DNA of 64,000 nucleotides, from the NCBI RefSeq assembly GCF_005434915.1, contig NZ_SKCG01000003.1, positions 186,001-250,000 of the forward strand, written 5' to 3'. Source of the DNA: Aurantiacibacter suaedae (lineage in GTDB: Bacteria; Pseudomonadota; Alphaproteobacteria; Sphingomonadales; Sphingomonadaceae). Position 1 is the stretch's first letter. Every line of letters starts with the position of its first letter. This document shows, piece after piece, positions 18,625-28,458 of this stretch. The translations under genes were made by a program, and so were the position numbers. The notes under the pieces are model-generated. The model saw only the letters and a program-made list of their open reading frames with translations, searched no databases and had not been told where the DNA came from.

Positions 18625-19859
18625 ACAGACAGCGCGGAATAGTCCACGGTCTCGGACTGCCAGGGGCGGCGCCCAAGGTTCGGCGAAAGGGGCTGGCGCT
18701 GGCGGAAGAGCGGCGCCGGATGGTGCGCATCTGGTGGCGCGAGATCGACCGCGTGCTGCTGGCGCTGATCGCCCTGCTAATGGCGGTGGGCGCGCTGGCC
18801 GTGATCTCGGCCTCGCCCGCCAGCGCCGCGCGCCTTTCCACTGCCGATACCCAGCTGGGTGAGCTCCACTTCTTCTGGCTGCACCTGCGCTGGCAGGCGC
18901 TGGGGATTGTCATTCTCCTGGCGACTTCGCTGCTCGAACCCACGCTGTTGCGGCGCGGGGCGATTGTCATGGCTGCGGTCATGCTGTTCTTCCTCGTACT
19001 GGTGCCAGTGGTCGGCACCGAGGTGAACGGGGCGCGGCGGTGGCTTAACCTCGGCCTAAGCCTGCAACCGAGCGAATTTTTGAAACCCGCTTTCGTGATT
19101 ACGCTGGCCTGGGTTCTCTCGTGGAAGCTGCACGATCCCGATCTGCCGGTGATCGGGGTAAGCTTCGGGATGCTGGTGGTGATCGTGGGGCTGGTAGTGG
19201 CGCAGCCCAACCTTGGCGAGGCGATCCTGTTCGTGGGCGCGTGGTTCGTGATGGTCATGCTGGCGGGCTTGCCGATGCAGCGGATCGGCGTGATGAGCGG
19301 CCTTGGCATTGGGGGGCTGGTCGCGGCTTACCTGTTCTATGACAATGCGCGCCACCGCATCGATTCCTTCCTCGGCGGCGGGACTGCCTACGATCAGGTC
19401 GACCTTGCCGCGCGCACTTTGCAGGGCGGCGGCTGGACCGGCACCGGCCTGTGGCTGGGCACCAACAAGATGCGTCTGCCCGAGGCGCATACCGACTATA
19501 TCTTCTCCGCCGTGGGTGAGGAATTCGGCCTGCTGGTCTGCGGGGTTATCGTGGTGCTCTATCTCGCCATCGTAATGCGCGTGCTGGTGCGGCTGGTGAA
19601 CGAGGACCGGATGTACAACATCCTTGCCGCCAGCGGGCTGGTCGCGCTGTTCGGCGGGCAGGCCTTCATCAACATTCTCGTCAATCTGCAGCTTTTTCCC
19701 TCCAAGGGTATGACGCTGCCGCTGGTAAGCTATGGTGGCTCTTCGACCCTTGCGCAGTGCTTCACCATCGGACTTCTGCTGGCGGTGACGCGGCGCAACC
19801 CGTTCCTTGACCGCGAGAAGTTCGATCTGCGCGGCACGCTCGAGAAAGAGGCCGGCTGA
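18621..19859 (+). CDS. ftsW: Septal glycosyltransferase FtsW (SEDS family)
   Basis: Polytopic peptidoglycan polymerase of the SEDS family that partners FtsI; 412 aa. The cytoplasmic N-terminus is basic, followed by about ten membrane segments. Family motifs include NGARRWLNLG, LQPSEFLKPAF, the loop HTDYIFSAVGEEFG and the C-terminal LPLVSYGGSS. The start overlaps murD and the stop overlaps the murG start by one base (TGATG). Confidence 0.95.
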   Translation: MNRQRGIVHGLGLPGAAPKVRRKGLALAEERRRMVRIWWREIDRVLLALIALLMAVGALAVISASPASAARLSTADTQLGELHFFWLHLRWQALGIVILLATSLLEPTLLRRGAIVMAAVMLFFLVLVPVVGTEVNGARRWLNLGLSLQPSEFLKPAFVITLAWVLSWKLHDPDLPVIGVSFGMLVVIVGLVVAQPNLGEAILFVGAWFVMVMLAGLPMQRIGVMSGLGIGGLVAAYLFYDNARHRIDSFLGGGTAYDQVDLAARTLQGGGWTGTGLWLGTNKMRLPEAHTDYIFSAVGEEFGLLVCGVIVVLYLAIVMRVLVRLVNEDRMYNILAASGLVALFGGQAFINILVNLQLFPSKGMTLPLVSYGGSSTLAQCFTIGLLLAVTRRNPFLDREKFDLRGTLEKEAG

Positions 19860-21052
19860 TGCCCGGAATTTCCCGTCATTACGTTCTTGCCGCCGGGGGC
19901 ACCGGTGGGCACCTCACCCCCGCATTCGCGCTCGCCCATGCGCTGGAGCGGCGCGGGCACCATGTCGCGCTGATCACCGACGAGCGCGGCGCGGCGATCC
20001 CCGGCAAACCCGATTTCCTCACCGCGCACGTGCTACCTGCCGGCCGCTTCGGGAAGAACCCGCTTGGCTGGCTGAAGGCCATTCTCGCCGTGCTCGAAGG
20101 CAAGCGGCAGGCGCAGCGGATGTACGAGACGTTCCAGCCCAGCTGCGTGGTGGGTTTTGGCGGTTATCCGGCTTTGCCCGCTCTGCTTGGCGCGCGCTCG
20201 GCGGGGATCGGCACGGTGATCCACGAACAGAATGCGGTGCTGGGGCGGGTGAACCGTCTGCTGGCGGGCCGGGTCGATGCGATCGCCACGGCCTATCCGC
20301 AGGTCGACCGGCTGAAGCCCTCGCATCAGGGCAAGGTCCATCTGGTAGGCAACCCGGTGCGCCCCGGTGTCCTGTCGCTGCGCGATGAGCCGTTCCCGCC
20401 GTTCACTGCCGATGGGTTGTTCCGGGTGCTGGTGACGGGCGGCAGTCAGGGCGCGAGCGTCCTTTCCGAGGTGGTGCCCGATGGCCTCTCGATGCTGCCG
20501 ACTGCGCTGCGCAGCCGCTTGCAGGTGACACAGCAGTGCCGCCCGGAAGACCTCGAAAAGGTGCGCGAACGCTATGCCAAGCATGGCATTGCCGCCGAAC
20601 TCGCAACCTATTTCGAGGACATGGCCGCGCAGCTTGCCGATGCGCATCTGTTTATCGGCCGCGCAGGCGCTTCGACCATCGCCGAGCTGACCGCCGTGGG
20701 CCGCCCCGCGATTCTTGTGCCACTGCCGATTGCGACTGACGATCATCAGGCGGCCAACACCCGCGAGATGGTGGCAGCTGGCGGCGCGCGAGCGATCCGG
20801 CAAACGAGCTTCACCGCCAAGGAACTGGCCAAGCAGATTCAGGCCATGGCGATGCATCCCGAAACACTGGCGACTGCTGCCCATGCGGCGTTCAATTGCG
20901 GCAGGCCCAAGGCGGCCGAGGATCTGGCCGATCTGGTCGAGAGCTTTGGCGGTGACACCATTCAGGATGTGATCCGCGTTGGCGGCGGTGCCTCGGCGAT
21001 TGCGTCGGAGCGTGGGGCTGTTGGGCAGGTGGCCAAGGAGAAGGCGAAGTGA
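19859..21052 (+). CDS. murG: Lipid I N-acetylglucosaminyltransferase MurG
   Basis: Transfers GlcNAc from UDP-GlcNAc to lipid I to form lipid II at the inner face of the membrane; 397 aa, GT28 fold. [10 protein letters not shown] near the N-terminus, [14 protein letters not shown], the [11 protein letters not shown] donor loop and the [12 protein letters not shown] stretch are all characteristic. The C-terminal tail after about residue 365 is longer than in E. coli and is low-complexity. TGATG coupling from ftsW. Confidence 0.96.
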   Translation: MPGISRHYVLAAGGTGGHLTPAFALAHALERRGHHVALITDERGAAIPGKPDFLTAHVLPAGRFGKNPLGWLKAILAVLEGKRQAQRMYETFQPSCVVGFGGYPALPALLGARSAGIGTVIHEQNAVLGRVNRLLAGRVDAIATAYPQVDRLKPSHQGKVHLVGNPVRPGVLSLRDEPFPPFTADGLFRVLVTGGSQGASVLSEVVPDGLSMLPTALRSRLQVTQQCRPEDLEKVRERYAKHGIAAELATYFEDMAAQLADAHLFIGRAGASTIAELTAVGRPAILVPLPIATDDHQAANTREMVAAGGARAIRQTSFTAKELAKQIQAMAMHPETLATAAHAAFNCGRPKAAEDLADLVESFGGDTIQDVIRVGGGASAIASERGAVGQVAKEKAK

Positions 21053-22491
21053 AGGGCGTTCCGACCGATATCGGCACGATCCATTTCGTCGGCATCGGCG
21101 GGATTGGAATGTCGGGCATTGCCGAGGTGATGCACAACCTCGGCTATTCGGTGCAGGGCAGCGATTTGGCCGAGGGTGTCAGCGTTCAGCGCCTGCGCGC
21201 GCGCGGGATCACCGTGCATGTCGGCCATGCGGCGGAAAATCTTGGCGATGCCACCGTGGTCGTCACCAGCACGGCGGTGCGGCGGACCAATCCCGAGGTT
21301 GCCGCTGCGCTTGAAGCGCGCATTCCGGTGGTGCGCCGTGCCGAAATGCTTGCCGAGCTGATGCGGCTGAAAAGCACGGTCGCCGTGGCGGGCACGCACG
21401 GGAAGACGACCACCACCTCGATGGTCGCCACCTTGCTCGATGCGGGCGGGGTCGACCCGACCGTCATCAACGGCGGTATTATCGAAAGCTACGGCTCGAA
21501 CGCGCGGCTGGGTGATAGTGAGTGGATGGTGGTCGAGGCCGACGAAAGCGACGGCAGCTTCCTGCGCCTCGACGGCACCATCGCCGTGGTCACCAACATC
21601 GACCCGGAGCACCTTGATCATTACGGCAGCTTCGACGCGGTGAAGGACGCCTTCCTCCAGTTCATCGAGAACGTGCCATTTTATGGCGCGGCGGTGCTGT
21701 GTCTCGACCATCCCGAGGTGCAGAACGTGATCGCCCGCGTGCGCGACCGGCGCGTGATTACCTATGGTTTCAGCCCCCACGCCGATGTGCGAATCGAAAA
21801 TCTGATCGCCGAGGGCGGGAAGAGCCGATTCGACGTGATCCAGCGCTTGCGCGATGGCTCCGAGCGGAGCGTTGCCGATATCGTGCTGCCGATGCCGGGT
21901 CGGCACAATGTGCAGAACGCGGCGGCGGCTGTGGCCGTGGCGCTCGAAATGGACTGCGCAGAAGACACCATTCGCGCAGGCTTCGCCCGCTTCGGCGGGG
22001 TGCGACGGCGCTTCACCGAGATGGGCCGGATCGCGCTCGATGGCGGCGCAGTGGTGCGCGTGATCGACGACTATGCGCACCACCCGGCGGAAATCCGCGC
22101 CGTGCTCTCTGCCGCGCGCGAGGCGGCTTCGGGCCGGGTGATTGCGGTCGCTCAACCCCACCGGTTCACCCGTCTGCGCGATCTGATGGAGGACTTTCAA
22201 GGCTGCTTCACCGATGCCGACGTGGTCTATGCCGCGCCGGTCTATGCGGCGGGCGAAGACCCGATCGAGGGCGTCAATTCCGATGCGCTGGTGGCGGGCC
22301 TCAAGGCGCGCGGACACCGGCAGGCCGTGCCCATCGCTAGCCCCGAGGCTCTCGCCACCGAATTGACGGAAATGCTGCAACCGGGCGATATCGTGGTCTG
22401 CCTTGGCGCGGGCGACATCACGCGCTGGGCCGCAGGCCTTGCCGATGCCGTCAACGCGCAGCGCAAGGAGGATGCCAGCGATGCAGCCTGA
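21049..22491 (+). CDS. murC: UDP-MurNAc:L-alanine ligase MurC
   Basis: First Mur ligase, adding L-Ala to UDP-MurNAc; 480 aa. Starts with GTG, overlapping the murG stop (GTGA). [17 protein letters not shown], the P-loop [27 protein letters not shown] and [11 protein letters not shown] are diagnostic. The C-terminal QPHRFTRL motif is present. Overlaps murB by 11 bases. Confidence 0.96.
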   Translation: MKGVPTDIGTIHFVGIGGIGMSGIAEVMHNLGYSVQGSDLAEGVSVQRLRARGITVHVGHAAENLGDATVVVTSTAVRRTNPEVAAALEARIPVVRRAEMLAELMRLKSTVAVAGTHGKTTTTSMVATLLDAGGVDPTVINGGIIESYGSNARLGDSEWMVVEADESDGSFLRLDGTIAVVTNIDPEHLDHYGSFDAVKDAFLQFIENVPFYGAAVLCLDHPEVQNVIARVRDRRVITYGFSPHADVRIENLIAEGGKSRFDVIQRLRDGSERSVADIVLPMPGRHNVQNAAAAVAVALEMDCAEDTIRAGFARFGGVRRRFTEMGRIALDGGAVVRVIDDYAHHPAEIRAVLSAAREAASGRVIAVAQPHRFTRLRDLMEDFQGCFTDADVVYAAPVYAAGEDPIEGVNSDALVAGLKARGHRQAVPIASPEALATELTEMLQPGDIVVCLGAGDITRWAAGLADAVNAQRKEDASDAA

Positions 22492-23434
22492 TGGCTCCAT
22501 GTCCATGCAAAGCGCGCCCGGATCGCACGAGGAGGCGACCGTCGGCGGCAAGGTGCCGCGCGATGTGGCAGGCAAGCTCACGCAGGATGCGCCGCTCGCA
22601 AAGCTGGTGTGGTTCAAGAGTGGCGGCAAGGCCGACTGGCTGTTCGAACCCGAAAGCCTCGAGGATCTGATCCAGTTCCTCACCCGCATGGAGGAGGGCA
22701 CCCCGGTGATGGCGCTGGGGCTCGGCTCGAACCTGATCATCCGCGATGGCGGGGTGCCGGGCGTGGTGGTGCGGCTGGGCAAGCCGTTCGCCAGCGTCGA
22801 GGTGAAGCGCGACAACGTGCTCGAATGCGGCGGCGGTGCGCCGGGCATTCTGGTGGCGTCGAGCGCGCGAGATGCGGGTATTTCCGGGCTCGAATTCCTG
22901 CGCGGCATTCCGGGTACTGTCGGCGGCTTCGTGCGCATGAACGGCGGCGCCTATGGGCGCGAGGTGGCCAATGTGCTGGTCGATTGCGATGTGGTCATGC
23001 CCGATGGCGCCTGCATCCGCGTGCCGGTGGCCGATCTCGACTACTCCTACCGTCATTCGCGCCTGCCCGAAGGCGCCATCGTGGTTTGCGCTCGCTTCAA
23101 GGGCGAGCCAGGCGATCCGGCGGCGATCGAAGCGGAAATGAACCGCATCGCCCATGCGCGCGAGGAGACGCAGCCGCTGCGCAGCAAGACCGGCGGCTCG
23201 ACCTTCAAGAACCCCGAGGGCGACAAGGCCTGGCGGCTGGTCGATACGGCGGGCTGCCGGGGTATGAAAATGGGCGACGCGCAGGTGAGCGAGAAGCACG
23301 CCAATTTCCTGATCAACACCGGCCATGCCACCAGCACCGATATCGAGGGGCTGGGCGAGGAAGTGCGCCGCCGCGTGGCCGAGGCGACCGGCGTGACGCT
23401 GCAATGGGAAATCCAGCGGGTGGGGCGGCCGTGA
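22481..23434 (+). CDS. murB: UDP-N-acetylenolpyruvoylglucosamine reductase MurB
   Basis: FAD-dependent reductase making UDP-MurNAc; 317 aa. The ATG at 22481 has AAGGAGG ten bases upstream within murC. FAD-binding motifs [12 protein letters not shown] and [18 protein letters not shown], and SGLEFLRG, are visible. The YSYRHSRLP stretch, and the short type II-like C-terminus ([10 protein letters not shown], then KHANFLIN), show this is the MurB class without the long insertion of E. coli. Confidence 0.95.
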   Translation: MQPDGSMSMQSAPGSHEEATVGGKVPRDVAGKLTQDAPLAKLVWFKSGGKADWLFEPESLEDLIQFLTRMEEGTPVMALGLGSNLIIRDGGVPGVVVRLGKPFASVEVKRDNVLECGGGAPGILVASSARDAGISGLEFLRGIPGTVGGFVRMNGGAYGREVANVLVDCDVVMPDGACIRVPVADLDYSYRHSRLPEGAIVVCARFKGEPGDPAAIEAEMNRIAHAREETQPLRSKTGGSTFKNPEGDKAWRLVDTAGCRGMKMGDAQVSEKHANFLINTGHATSTDIEGLGEEVRRRVAEATGVTLQWEIQRVGRP

Positions 23435-23498
23435 GTTTTCTCCCAACACAAGCTCAGGACGAACCGATGTTTTGCTGTTTCACTGAAAGTTTGTCCGC

Positions 23499-24443
23499 AT
23501 GACTCTCCCCAAACTTCATATCCTCGTCCTCATGGGCGGCTGGGCTAACGAGCGTGAGGTTTCACTCATGTCCGGCAATGGGGTTGCCGATGCGCTGGAA
23601 AGCAAGGGCCACACAGTAACCCGGCTCGACATGGGCCGCGATGTTGCCGCGCGCATTGCCGAGGCTGCGCCCGACATTGTGTTCAACGCGCTTCACGGCG
23701 TACCCGGTGAAGACGGCACGGTGCAGGGTATGCTCGACCTGATGGACATTCCCTATACCCACGCGGGGCTCGCCACCTCGGTGGTGGCCATCGACAAGGA
23801 ACTGACCAAGCAGGCACTCGTGCCGCACGGCGTGCCGATGCCCGGGGGGCGCGTGGTCAAGTCGGAAGACCTTTATGGCTGCGACCCGCTGCCGCGCCCT
23901 TATGTCCTGAAACCCGTGAACGAGGGCAGTTCGGTCGGCGTCTCCATCGTCACCGACGAGAGCAACTACGGCAACCCGATCCAGCGCGATGCCGAGGGCC
24001 CGTGGCAGCAATTCTCCAGCCTGCTGGCCGAGCCCTATATCCGCGGGCGCGAGCTGACCACGGCGGTGCTCGGCGACAAGGCTTTGTGCGTCACCGAACT
24101 GGTCCCGAAATCGGGCTTCTACGATTTCCAGTCGAAATATACCGACGGCCTGACTGAGCACGTCTGCCCCGCCGAAATCCCCGAGGATATCGCTGCGCTG
24201 TGCTGCGAATATGCCCTGCGCGCGCACAGGCTGCTCGGCTGCCGGGGCGTGAGCCGGTCGGACTTCCGCTGGGATGACGAGCGCGGGGCGGATGGGCTGT
24301 TCCTGCTCGAAACCAACACCCAGCCGGGCATGACCCCGCTCAGCCTGGTCCCCGAACAGGCGCGCTACTGCGGCATTTCCTATCCGGACCTGTGCGAGAC
24401 CATCGTGGCCGACGCGCTCCGCTTCTTCGGCAAGGGTGGATAG
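23499..24443 (+). CDS. ddl: D-alanine--D-alanine ligase
   Basis: ATP-grasp enzyme joining two D-Ala for MurF; 314 aa. Visible motifs: NALHGVPGEDGTVQG, the ATP-grasp EGSSVGVSIV, SDFRWD and LETNTQPGMT near the C-terminus. A gap of 64 bases from murB is the largest break in the mraZ-ftsA run, and the ribosome site is weak (GAAAG). ftsQ begins on the base after its stop. Confidence 0.95.
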   Translation: MTLPKLHILVLMGGWANEREVSLMSGNGVADALESKGHTVTRLDMGRDVAARIAEAAPDIVFNALHGVPGEDGTVQGMLDLMDIPYTHAGLATSVVAIDKELTKQALVPHGVPMPGGRVVKSEDLYGCDPLPRPYVLKPVNEGSSVGVSIVTDESNYGNPIQRDAEGPWQQFSSLLAEPYIRGRELTTAVLGDKALCVTELVPKSGFYDFQSKYTDGLTEHVCPAEIPEDIAALCCEYALRAHRLLGCRGVSRSDFRWDDERGADGLFLLETNTQPGMTPLSLVPEQARYCGISYPDLCETIVADALRFFGKGG

Positions 24444-25355
24444 ATGGCGCAGAAGATCAGCCGCAACGTGAAGGGCGTGCGCCGTCAGGCCCGCGCCGCC
24501 GACACCAGCCGCCGTGTGCGCAAGGCGCGCGGGCAGGGTCGGTCGTTGCTGGGCTCCATGCTGGCGGCGCTGCCGTTCAGCGAGAGCCAGCTGCACAAGG
24601 TCTTCACGGTGCTGATCTTCGCCGGCGTGCTGGCCTTCGCGGTGTTCATCGCGCGCGTTACCGGCCTTGCCGACTTTGCCGAGGATCGCTTTGCGCTGGC
24701 CTCGGCCAATGCCGGGTTCGAGGTGCACCATGTCGAAGTGCGCGGGACCAATCATCTCAGCGAAATGATGGTTTACGAACATGCCATCGGCAGGCGTGAT
24801 CTGGCGATGACGCGGGTGGACCTCGAAGCGCTGCGGCAGGAGCTGCTGACCATGCCGTGGGTCAAGGATGCGCGTGTTTCGCGGCAGCTGCCCGATGTTC
24901 TGGTGGTCGACATCGTGGAACGTGAACCGCACGCCGCGCTGCGCCGTGAGGATGAGCTGGTGCTGATCGACGCCACCGGGGTCGAGCTAGAAGAGGCCGC
25001 GCCAGACGCGTCCAAGGATATGCTGGTGATCGGCGGCGAGGGCGCGCAGAGTCAGGTCGCGGCGCTCGCTTCGCTGCTCGATGCCGCACCCGCGCTGCGC
25101 CAGCAGGTGGCCGAGGCCGACTGGATCGGCAATCGGCGCTGGGATCTGACCTTTTCCACCGGGCAGCGGCTTTCCTTGCCCGAAGGCGCGGACCGGTCTG
25201 CCGCGGCGCTGGTGGCTTTTGCCGAGGCCGATGGTGTGCATCGCCTGATCGGCGGGGAGGTGGTGGCCTTCGATCTGCGCAACCCGCCGAACATGACAAT
25301 GCGTGTGCCCGGACGCGCGGAAACCAGTGAAATGAGCATGGGGGAGGATAGCTGA
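24444..25355 (+). CDS. ftsQ: Cell division protein FtsQ
   Basis: Bitopic divisome scaffold. A basic cytoplasmic N-terminus of about 50 residues rich in Arg/Lys, one membrane helix (VFTVLIFAGVLAFAVFIA, about residues 53-70), then a POTRA domain starting VHHVEVRGTNHLS and the FtsQ domain with WVKDARVSRQLPDVL. 303 aa, typical. The start follows the ddl stop directly; the stop overlaps ftsA by one base. Confidence 0.93.
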   Translation: MAQKISRNVKGVRRQARAADTSRRVRKARGQGRSLLGSMLAALPFSESQLHKVFTVLIFAGVLAFAVFIARVTGLADFAEDRFALASANAGFEVHHVEVRGTNHLSEMMVYEHAIGRRDLAMTRVDLEALRQELLTMPWVKDARVSRQLPDVLVVDIVEREPHAALRREDELVLIDATGVELEEAAPDASKDMLVIGGEGAQSQVAALASLLDAAPALRQQVAEADWIGNRRWDLTFSTGQRLSLPEGADRSAAALVAFAEADGVHRLIGGEVVAFDLRNPPNMTMRVPGRAETSEMSMGEDS

Positions 25356-26653
25356 TGACCAGTGGCGCAAATCGCATCGAACGCGTTATCGGCGCGGTCA
25401 ATATCGGCTCGTTCCGCATTTCCGCGATGATCGCGGCCATTGCCGAGAACGGCGAGATGCAGGTTCTGGGCAGCGGCCACCGCGCCAGCCAGGGCATCAA
25501 GCGCGGTTATGTCACCGATATGGCGGCGGCAACCTATGCCGTGCGCGATGCGCTCGAATGGGCGGAAAAGCTGGCCGGGACGAGCGTCGAATCGGTTTGG
25601 CTGGGCGCTTCGGGCGCGGGCCTTACCAGCGAGATTCGCCCCGTAGAAATCGGCATTGGCGGGCGCCGGATCGAAGAGGAGGATATTGAGCACCTGCTCG
25701 TCACCGCGCAAGGTAGCCTCGAACCCGATGGGCGCACCGTGCTCCACGCGCAGCCTGCCTGCTATTTCCTCGATGGCGCCGATGGCGTCTTCAATCCTAA
25801 GGGCCTTCATGCCGAGCGGCTGGGCGTCGACATACACATCATGCTGGCTGACGGGGCACCGATGCGCAATGTGACCGAGGCTGTGCAGCGCGCGCATCTC
25901 GAGGTGCAGGGCGTGGTCGCTTCGCCGCTTGCCACGGGCCTTGCCTGCCTCACCGAGGAAGAGCGCGATCTTGGCGTGGCGCTGGTCGAGTTCGGAGGCG
26001 AGGTGACGAACGTTTCCGTCTATGCGGGGGGGATGCTGGTGGGGCTGCACGCGATTCAGCGCGGATCGGCTGACATCACCGATGCGATTGCCTCGGCGTT
26101 TTCGGTCCGCCGGTTTCAGGCCGAGCGGCTGAAGTGCAAGCACGGCTCGGCCATTGCCAGCCCGGCTGACCACCGCGAGATGATCTCCGTCACCGCGCCG
26201 GGCGAAGAAGGCCGCGGGCCGGTGGCGCGCGGGGCCGACGACCGCGAACAGGTGCCGCGCGCCGAGCTGATCACGGTCATCACCGGCGAACTCGATGCGC
26301 TGATGAGCGAAGTCGGGCGCAGCCTCGAGGTTATGGGCTTTACCGGCAGCAACGGTGGCCGACAGGCGCGGCAGGTGGTATTAACCGGGGGCGGGGCAGA
26401 ATTGGCCGGCCTTGCCGATTACACGCAGAGCGTGCTCGGCGTGGCTGTGCGGATCGGCCGTCCGCCAGCGCTAAAGGGCCTGCCCGAGGCGCATTCGGTC
26501 CCCGGATTTTCGACGCTGGCGGGGCTGGTGCTCTATGCCTTGCGCGATCCGGTCGATATTCGCCGCGTCGGTTCGCGCTTCACCCGCACGCATCGTCCCG
26601 GCCCTGCGGCCACCGCTGGCCGGGTGTGGAAAGCGATGCGCGATTTTTTTTAG
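25355..26653 (+). CDS. ftsA: Cell division actin homologue FtsA
   Basis: Actin-like ATPase that tethers FtsZ to the membrane; 432 aa. The N-terminal AVNIGSFRISAMIA is the phosphate 1 region, with the unusual absence of the more common DIGT (here NIGS). GIKRGYVTDM and VVLTGGGAELAGL (adenosine motif) follow. The amphipathic C-terminal helix (RVWKAMRDFF) that targets the membrane is present. Sits between ftsQ and ftsZ as in most dcw clusters. Confidence 0.95.
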   Translation: MTSGANRIERVIGAVNIGSFRISAMIAAIAENGEMQVLGSGHRASQGIKRGYVTDMAAATYAVRDALEWAEKLAGTSVESVWLGASGAGLTSEIRPVEIGIGGRRIEEEDIEHLLVTAQGSLEPDGRTVLHAQPACYFLDGADGVFNPKGLHAERLGVDIHIMLADGAPMRNVTEAVQRAHLEVQGVVASPLATGLACLTEEERDLGVALVEFGGEVTNVSVYAGGMLVGLHAIQRGSADITDAIASAFSVRRFQAERLKCKHGSAIASPADHREMISVTAPGEEGRGPVARGADDREQVPRAELITVITGELDALMSEVGRSLEVMGFTGSNGGRQARQVVLTGGGAELAGLADYTQSVLGVAVRIGRPPALKGLPEAHSVPGFSTLAGLVLYALRDPVDIRRVGSRFTRTHRPGPAATAGRVWKAMRDFF

Positions 26654-26779
26654 TGGTACGCGTCATTTAGTCAGGCGCGCGCAATTGTGGATTTGTAAGG
26701 TTTTCGGATAACGCCCGCCTATGGCTTTGTGGCACAAGCGGTAAATCGTGGAATGCGGGCATATCCGCAGGAGAATGAG
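26654..26779 (+). promoter_or_regulatory. ftsA-ftsZ spacer, likely ftsZ promoter region
   Basis: 126 bases, the longest gap inside the dcw run, so a dedicated ftsZ promoter is likely. A weak candidate is TTGTGG, 17 bases, ATAACG around 26685-26715. The ftsZ ribosome site AGGAG lies at 26769-26773. No CtrA-type TTAA-N7-TTAA box is visible. Confidence 0.35.
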
Positions 26780-28399
26780 ATGAGCATCAATATCGGTCCG
26801 CCTTCAGTGGAAGAACTTCGCCCCCGCATCACCGTGATCGGCGTGGGCGGTGCAGGCGGTAACGCCATTGCCAACATGATCGAGAGCGAGATCGAAGGCG
26901 TCGATTTCGTTGTCGCCAACACCGATGCGCAGGCGCTGAACAACGCCATTGCCGAGCATCGCATCCAGCTCGGCCCGGATATTACGCAGGGCCTCGGCGC
27001 CGGCTCGCGGCCCGAAGTGGGGCGTGCGGCGGCGGAAGAGACGGTTGAGGAGATCGAACGCGCGCTCGATGGCGTGAACATGGTCTTCATCGCTGGCGGC
27101 ATGGGCGGCGGCACTGGCACAGGCGCTGCCCCGGTTATCGCGGAAGTGGCCCGCTCGAAGGGCATTCTGACCGTTGGCGTTGTTACCAAGCCGTTCCTGT
27201 TCGAGGGCACGCGCAGGATGCGCGCCGCCGAAAGCGGAATCGAGGAACTGCAGAAGCACGTCGATACGCTGATCGTCATTCCGAACCAGAACCTGTTCCT
27301 GGTCGCCAAGGCCGACACCACCTTCAAGGAAGCCTTCTCTCTGGCTGACGAGGTGCTGCAGCAGGGCGTGCGCTCGATCACCGATCTGATGGTGATGCCG
27401 GGCCTCATCAACCTCGACTTTGCCGACGTGCGGTCGGTGATGAACGAGATGGGCAAGGCCATGATGGGTACAGGCGAGGGCGAGGGCGAGAACCGCGCGC
27501 TCGAAGCGGCTGAGCGTGCCATCGCCAACCCGCTGCTCGACGGCGTGTCGATGCAAGGGGCCAAGGGTGTGATTATCTCCATCATCGGCGGCGAGGATAT
27601 GCGCCTGCTTGAGGTGGACGAAGCGGCCAACCACATTCGCGAGCTGGTCGATCCCGAGGCGAACATCATTTGGGGCTCGGCCTTCAATCCCGATCTGGAA
27701 GGCAAGATTCGCGTCTCGGTGGTCGCCACCGGGATCGAGCAGACTGGCGACAGCACGGCCCGCGCGGCCTCGCGTCCGCTTGATCTTTCCACCTCGCGCG
27801 GCCCGAAGACGCCGATGGCGGGTGCCGGTGCGGTCGCTCCTGCTGCGTTCGACGATGGTGACGAGGCAAAGGCGGACACAGGCGCTTCGCAGGCGCCTGA
27901 CCGCGACGATCTGCGCAACGCCGAGCCTGAGCAGCCATTGCCGGAGCCGATGGACCTTGCCGGTCTGGAAGAGGCGGAAGAGCCGCAGGACAACGCTGGC
28001 GCCGCCCAGCAGCCCCAGCGGTTCGCGCCGTTCGATCGCGGCGCAGGGGCGCACAACGATCGCTCGCAACCGCAAGACAGCGCGGAGGAGCAGGACGAGC
28101 TTCTGCTCGATTCCTCGAGGCAGGCGGACGATGGCGATGGCGCCGGCATGATCGGGCGCCGCCGCAACATTGCCGCGGGCGAAGAAGGGAGCAAGGGTGA
28201 GGCGGGCACACCTGGGACTTCTGATCGCGCACCCCGCGCCGGTTCCGCTGGCGCCAGCGGGGGCAGCACCCTGTTCGAGCGCATGGCCAACCTGTCGCGC
28301 GGCTCGGCCGATGAAAGCGAATCGGATGACGACGACGGTGAGGATGGCGGCCCCAATATGCGCATTCCGCGCTTTCTAGGACGTCAGAACAACCAGTAG
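26780..28399 (+). CDS. ftsZ: Cell division tubulin homologue FtsZ, with long acidic linker
   Basis: GTPase forming the Z ring; 539 aa. The ATG at 26780 follows AGGAG. The GTP-binding core covers about residues 1-320, with GVGGAGGNA, the tubulin signature [13 protein letters not shown] and [13 protein letters not shown]-terminal linker of about 200 residues, rich in Asp, Glu, Ala, Pro and Gln, precedes the conserved tail [13 protein letters not shown], which binds FtsA. Linkers of this length are known in alphaproteobacteria such as Caulobacter. Confidence 0.97.
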   Translation: MSINIGPPSVEELRPRITVIGVGGAGGNAIANMIESEIEGVDFVVANTDAQALNNAIAEHRIQLGPDITQGLGAGSRPEVGRAAAEETVEEIERALDGVNMVFIAGGMGGGTGTGAAPVIAEVARSKGILTVGVVTKPFLFEGTRRMRAAESGIEELQKHVDTLIVIPNQNLFLVAKADTTFKEAFSLADEVLQQGVRSITDLMVMPGLINLDFADVRSVMNEMGKAMMGTGEGEGENRALEAAERAIANPLLDGVSMQGAKGVIISIIGGEDMRLLEVDEAANHIRELVDPEANIIWGSAFNPDLEGKIRVSVVATGIEQTGDSTARAASRPLDLSTSRGPKTPMAGAGAVAPAAFDDGDEAKADTGASQAPDRDDLRNAEPEQPLPEPMDLAGLEEAEEPQDNAGAAQQPQRFAPFDRGAGAHNDRSQPQDSAEEQDELLLDSSRQADDGDGAGMIGRRRNIAAGEEGSKGEAGTPGTSDRAPRAGSAGASGGSTLFERMANLSRGSADESESDDDDGEDGGPNMRIPRFLGRQNNQ

Positions 28400-28458
28400 T
28401 CGCATCGCCAATGGCCACGCGCTTGCGAAATGCGGCGCGTGTGCCATCTAGGCTGGCA

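Noticed and set aside
26719-28365. 548-codon minus-strand frame opposite ftsZ
   Set aside because: Ser/Pro/Arg-biased shadow of GC-rich codons; ftsZ is unambiguous on the other strand.
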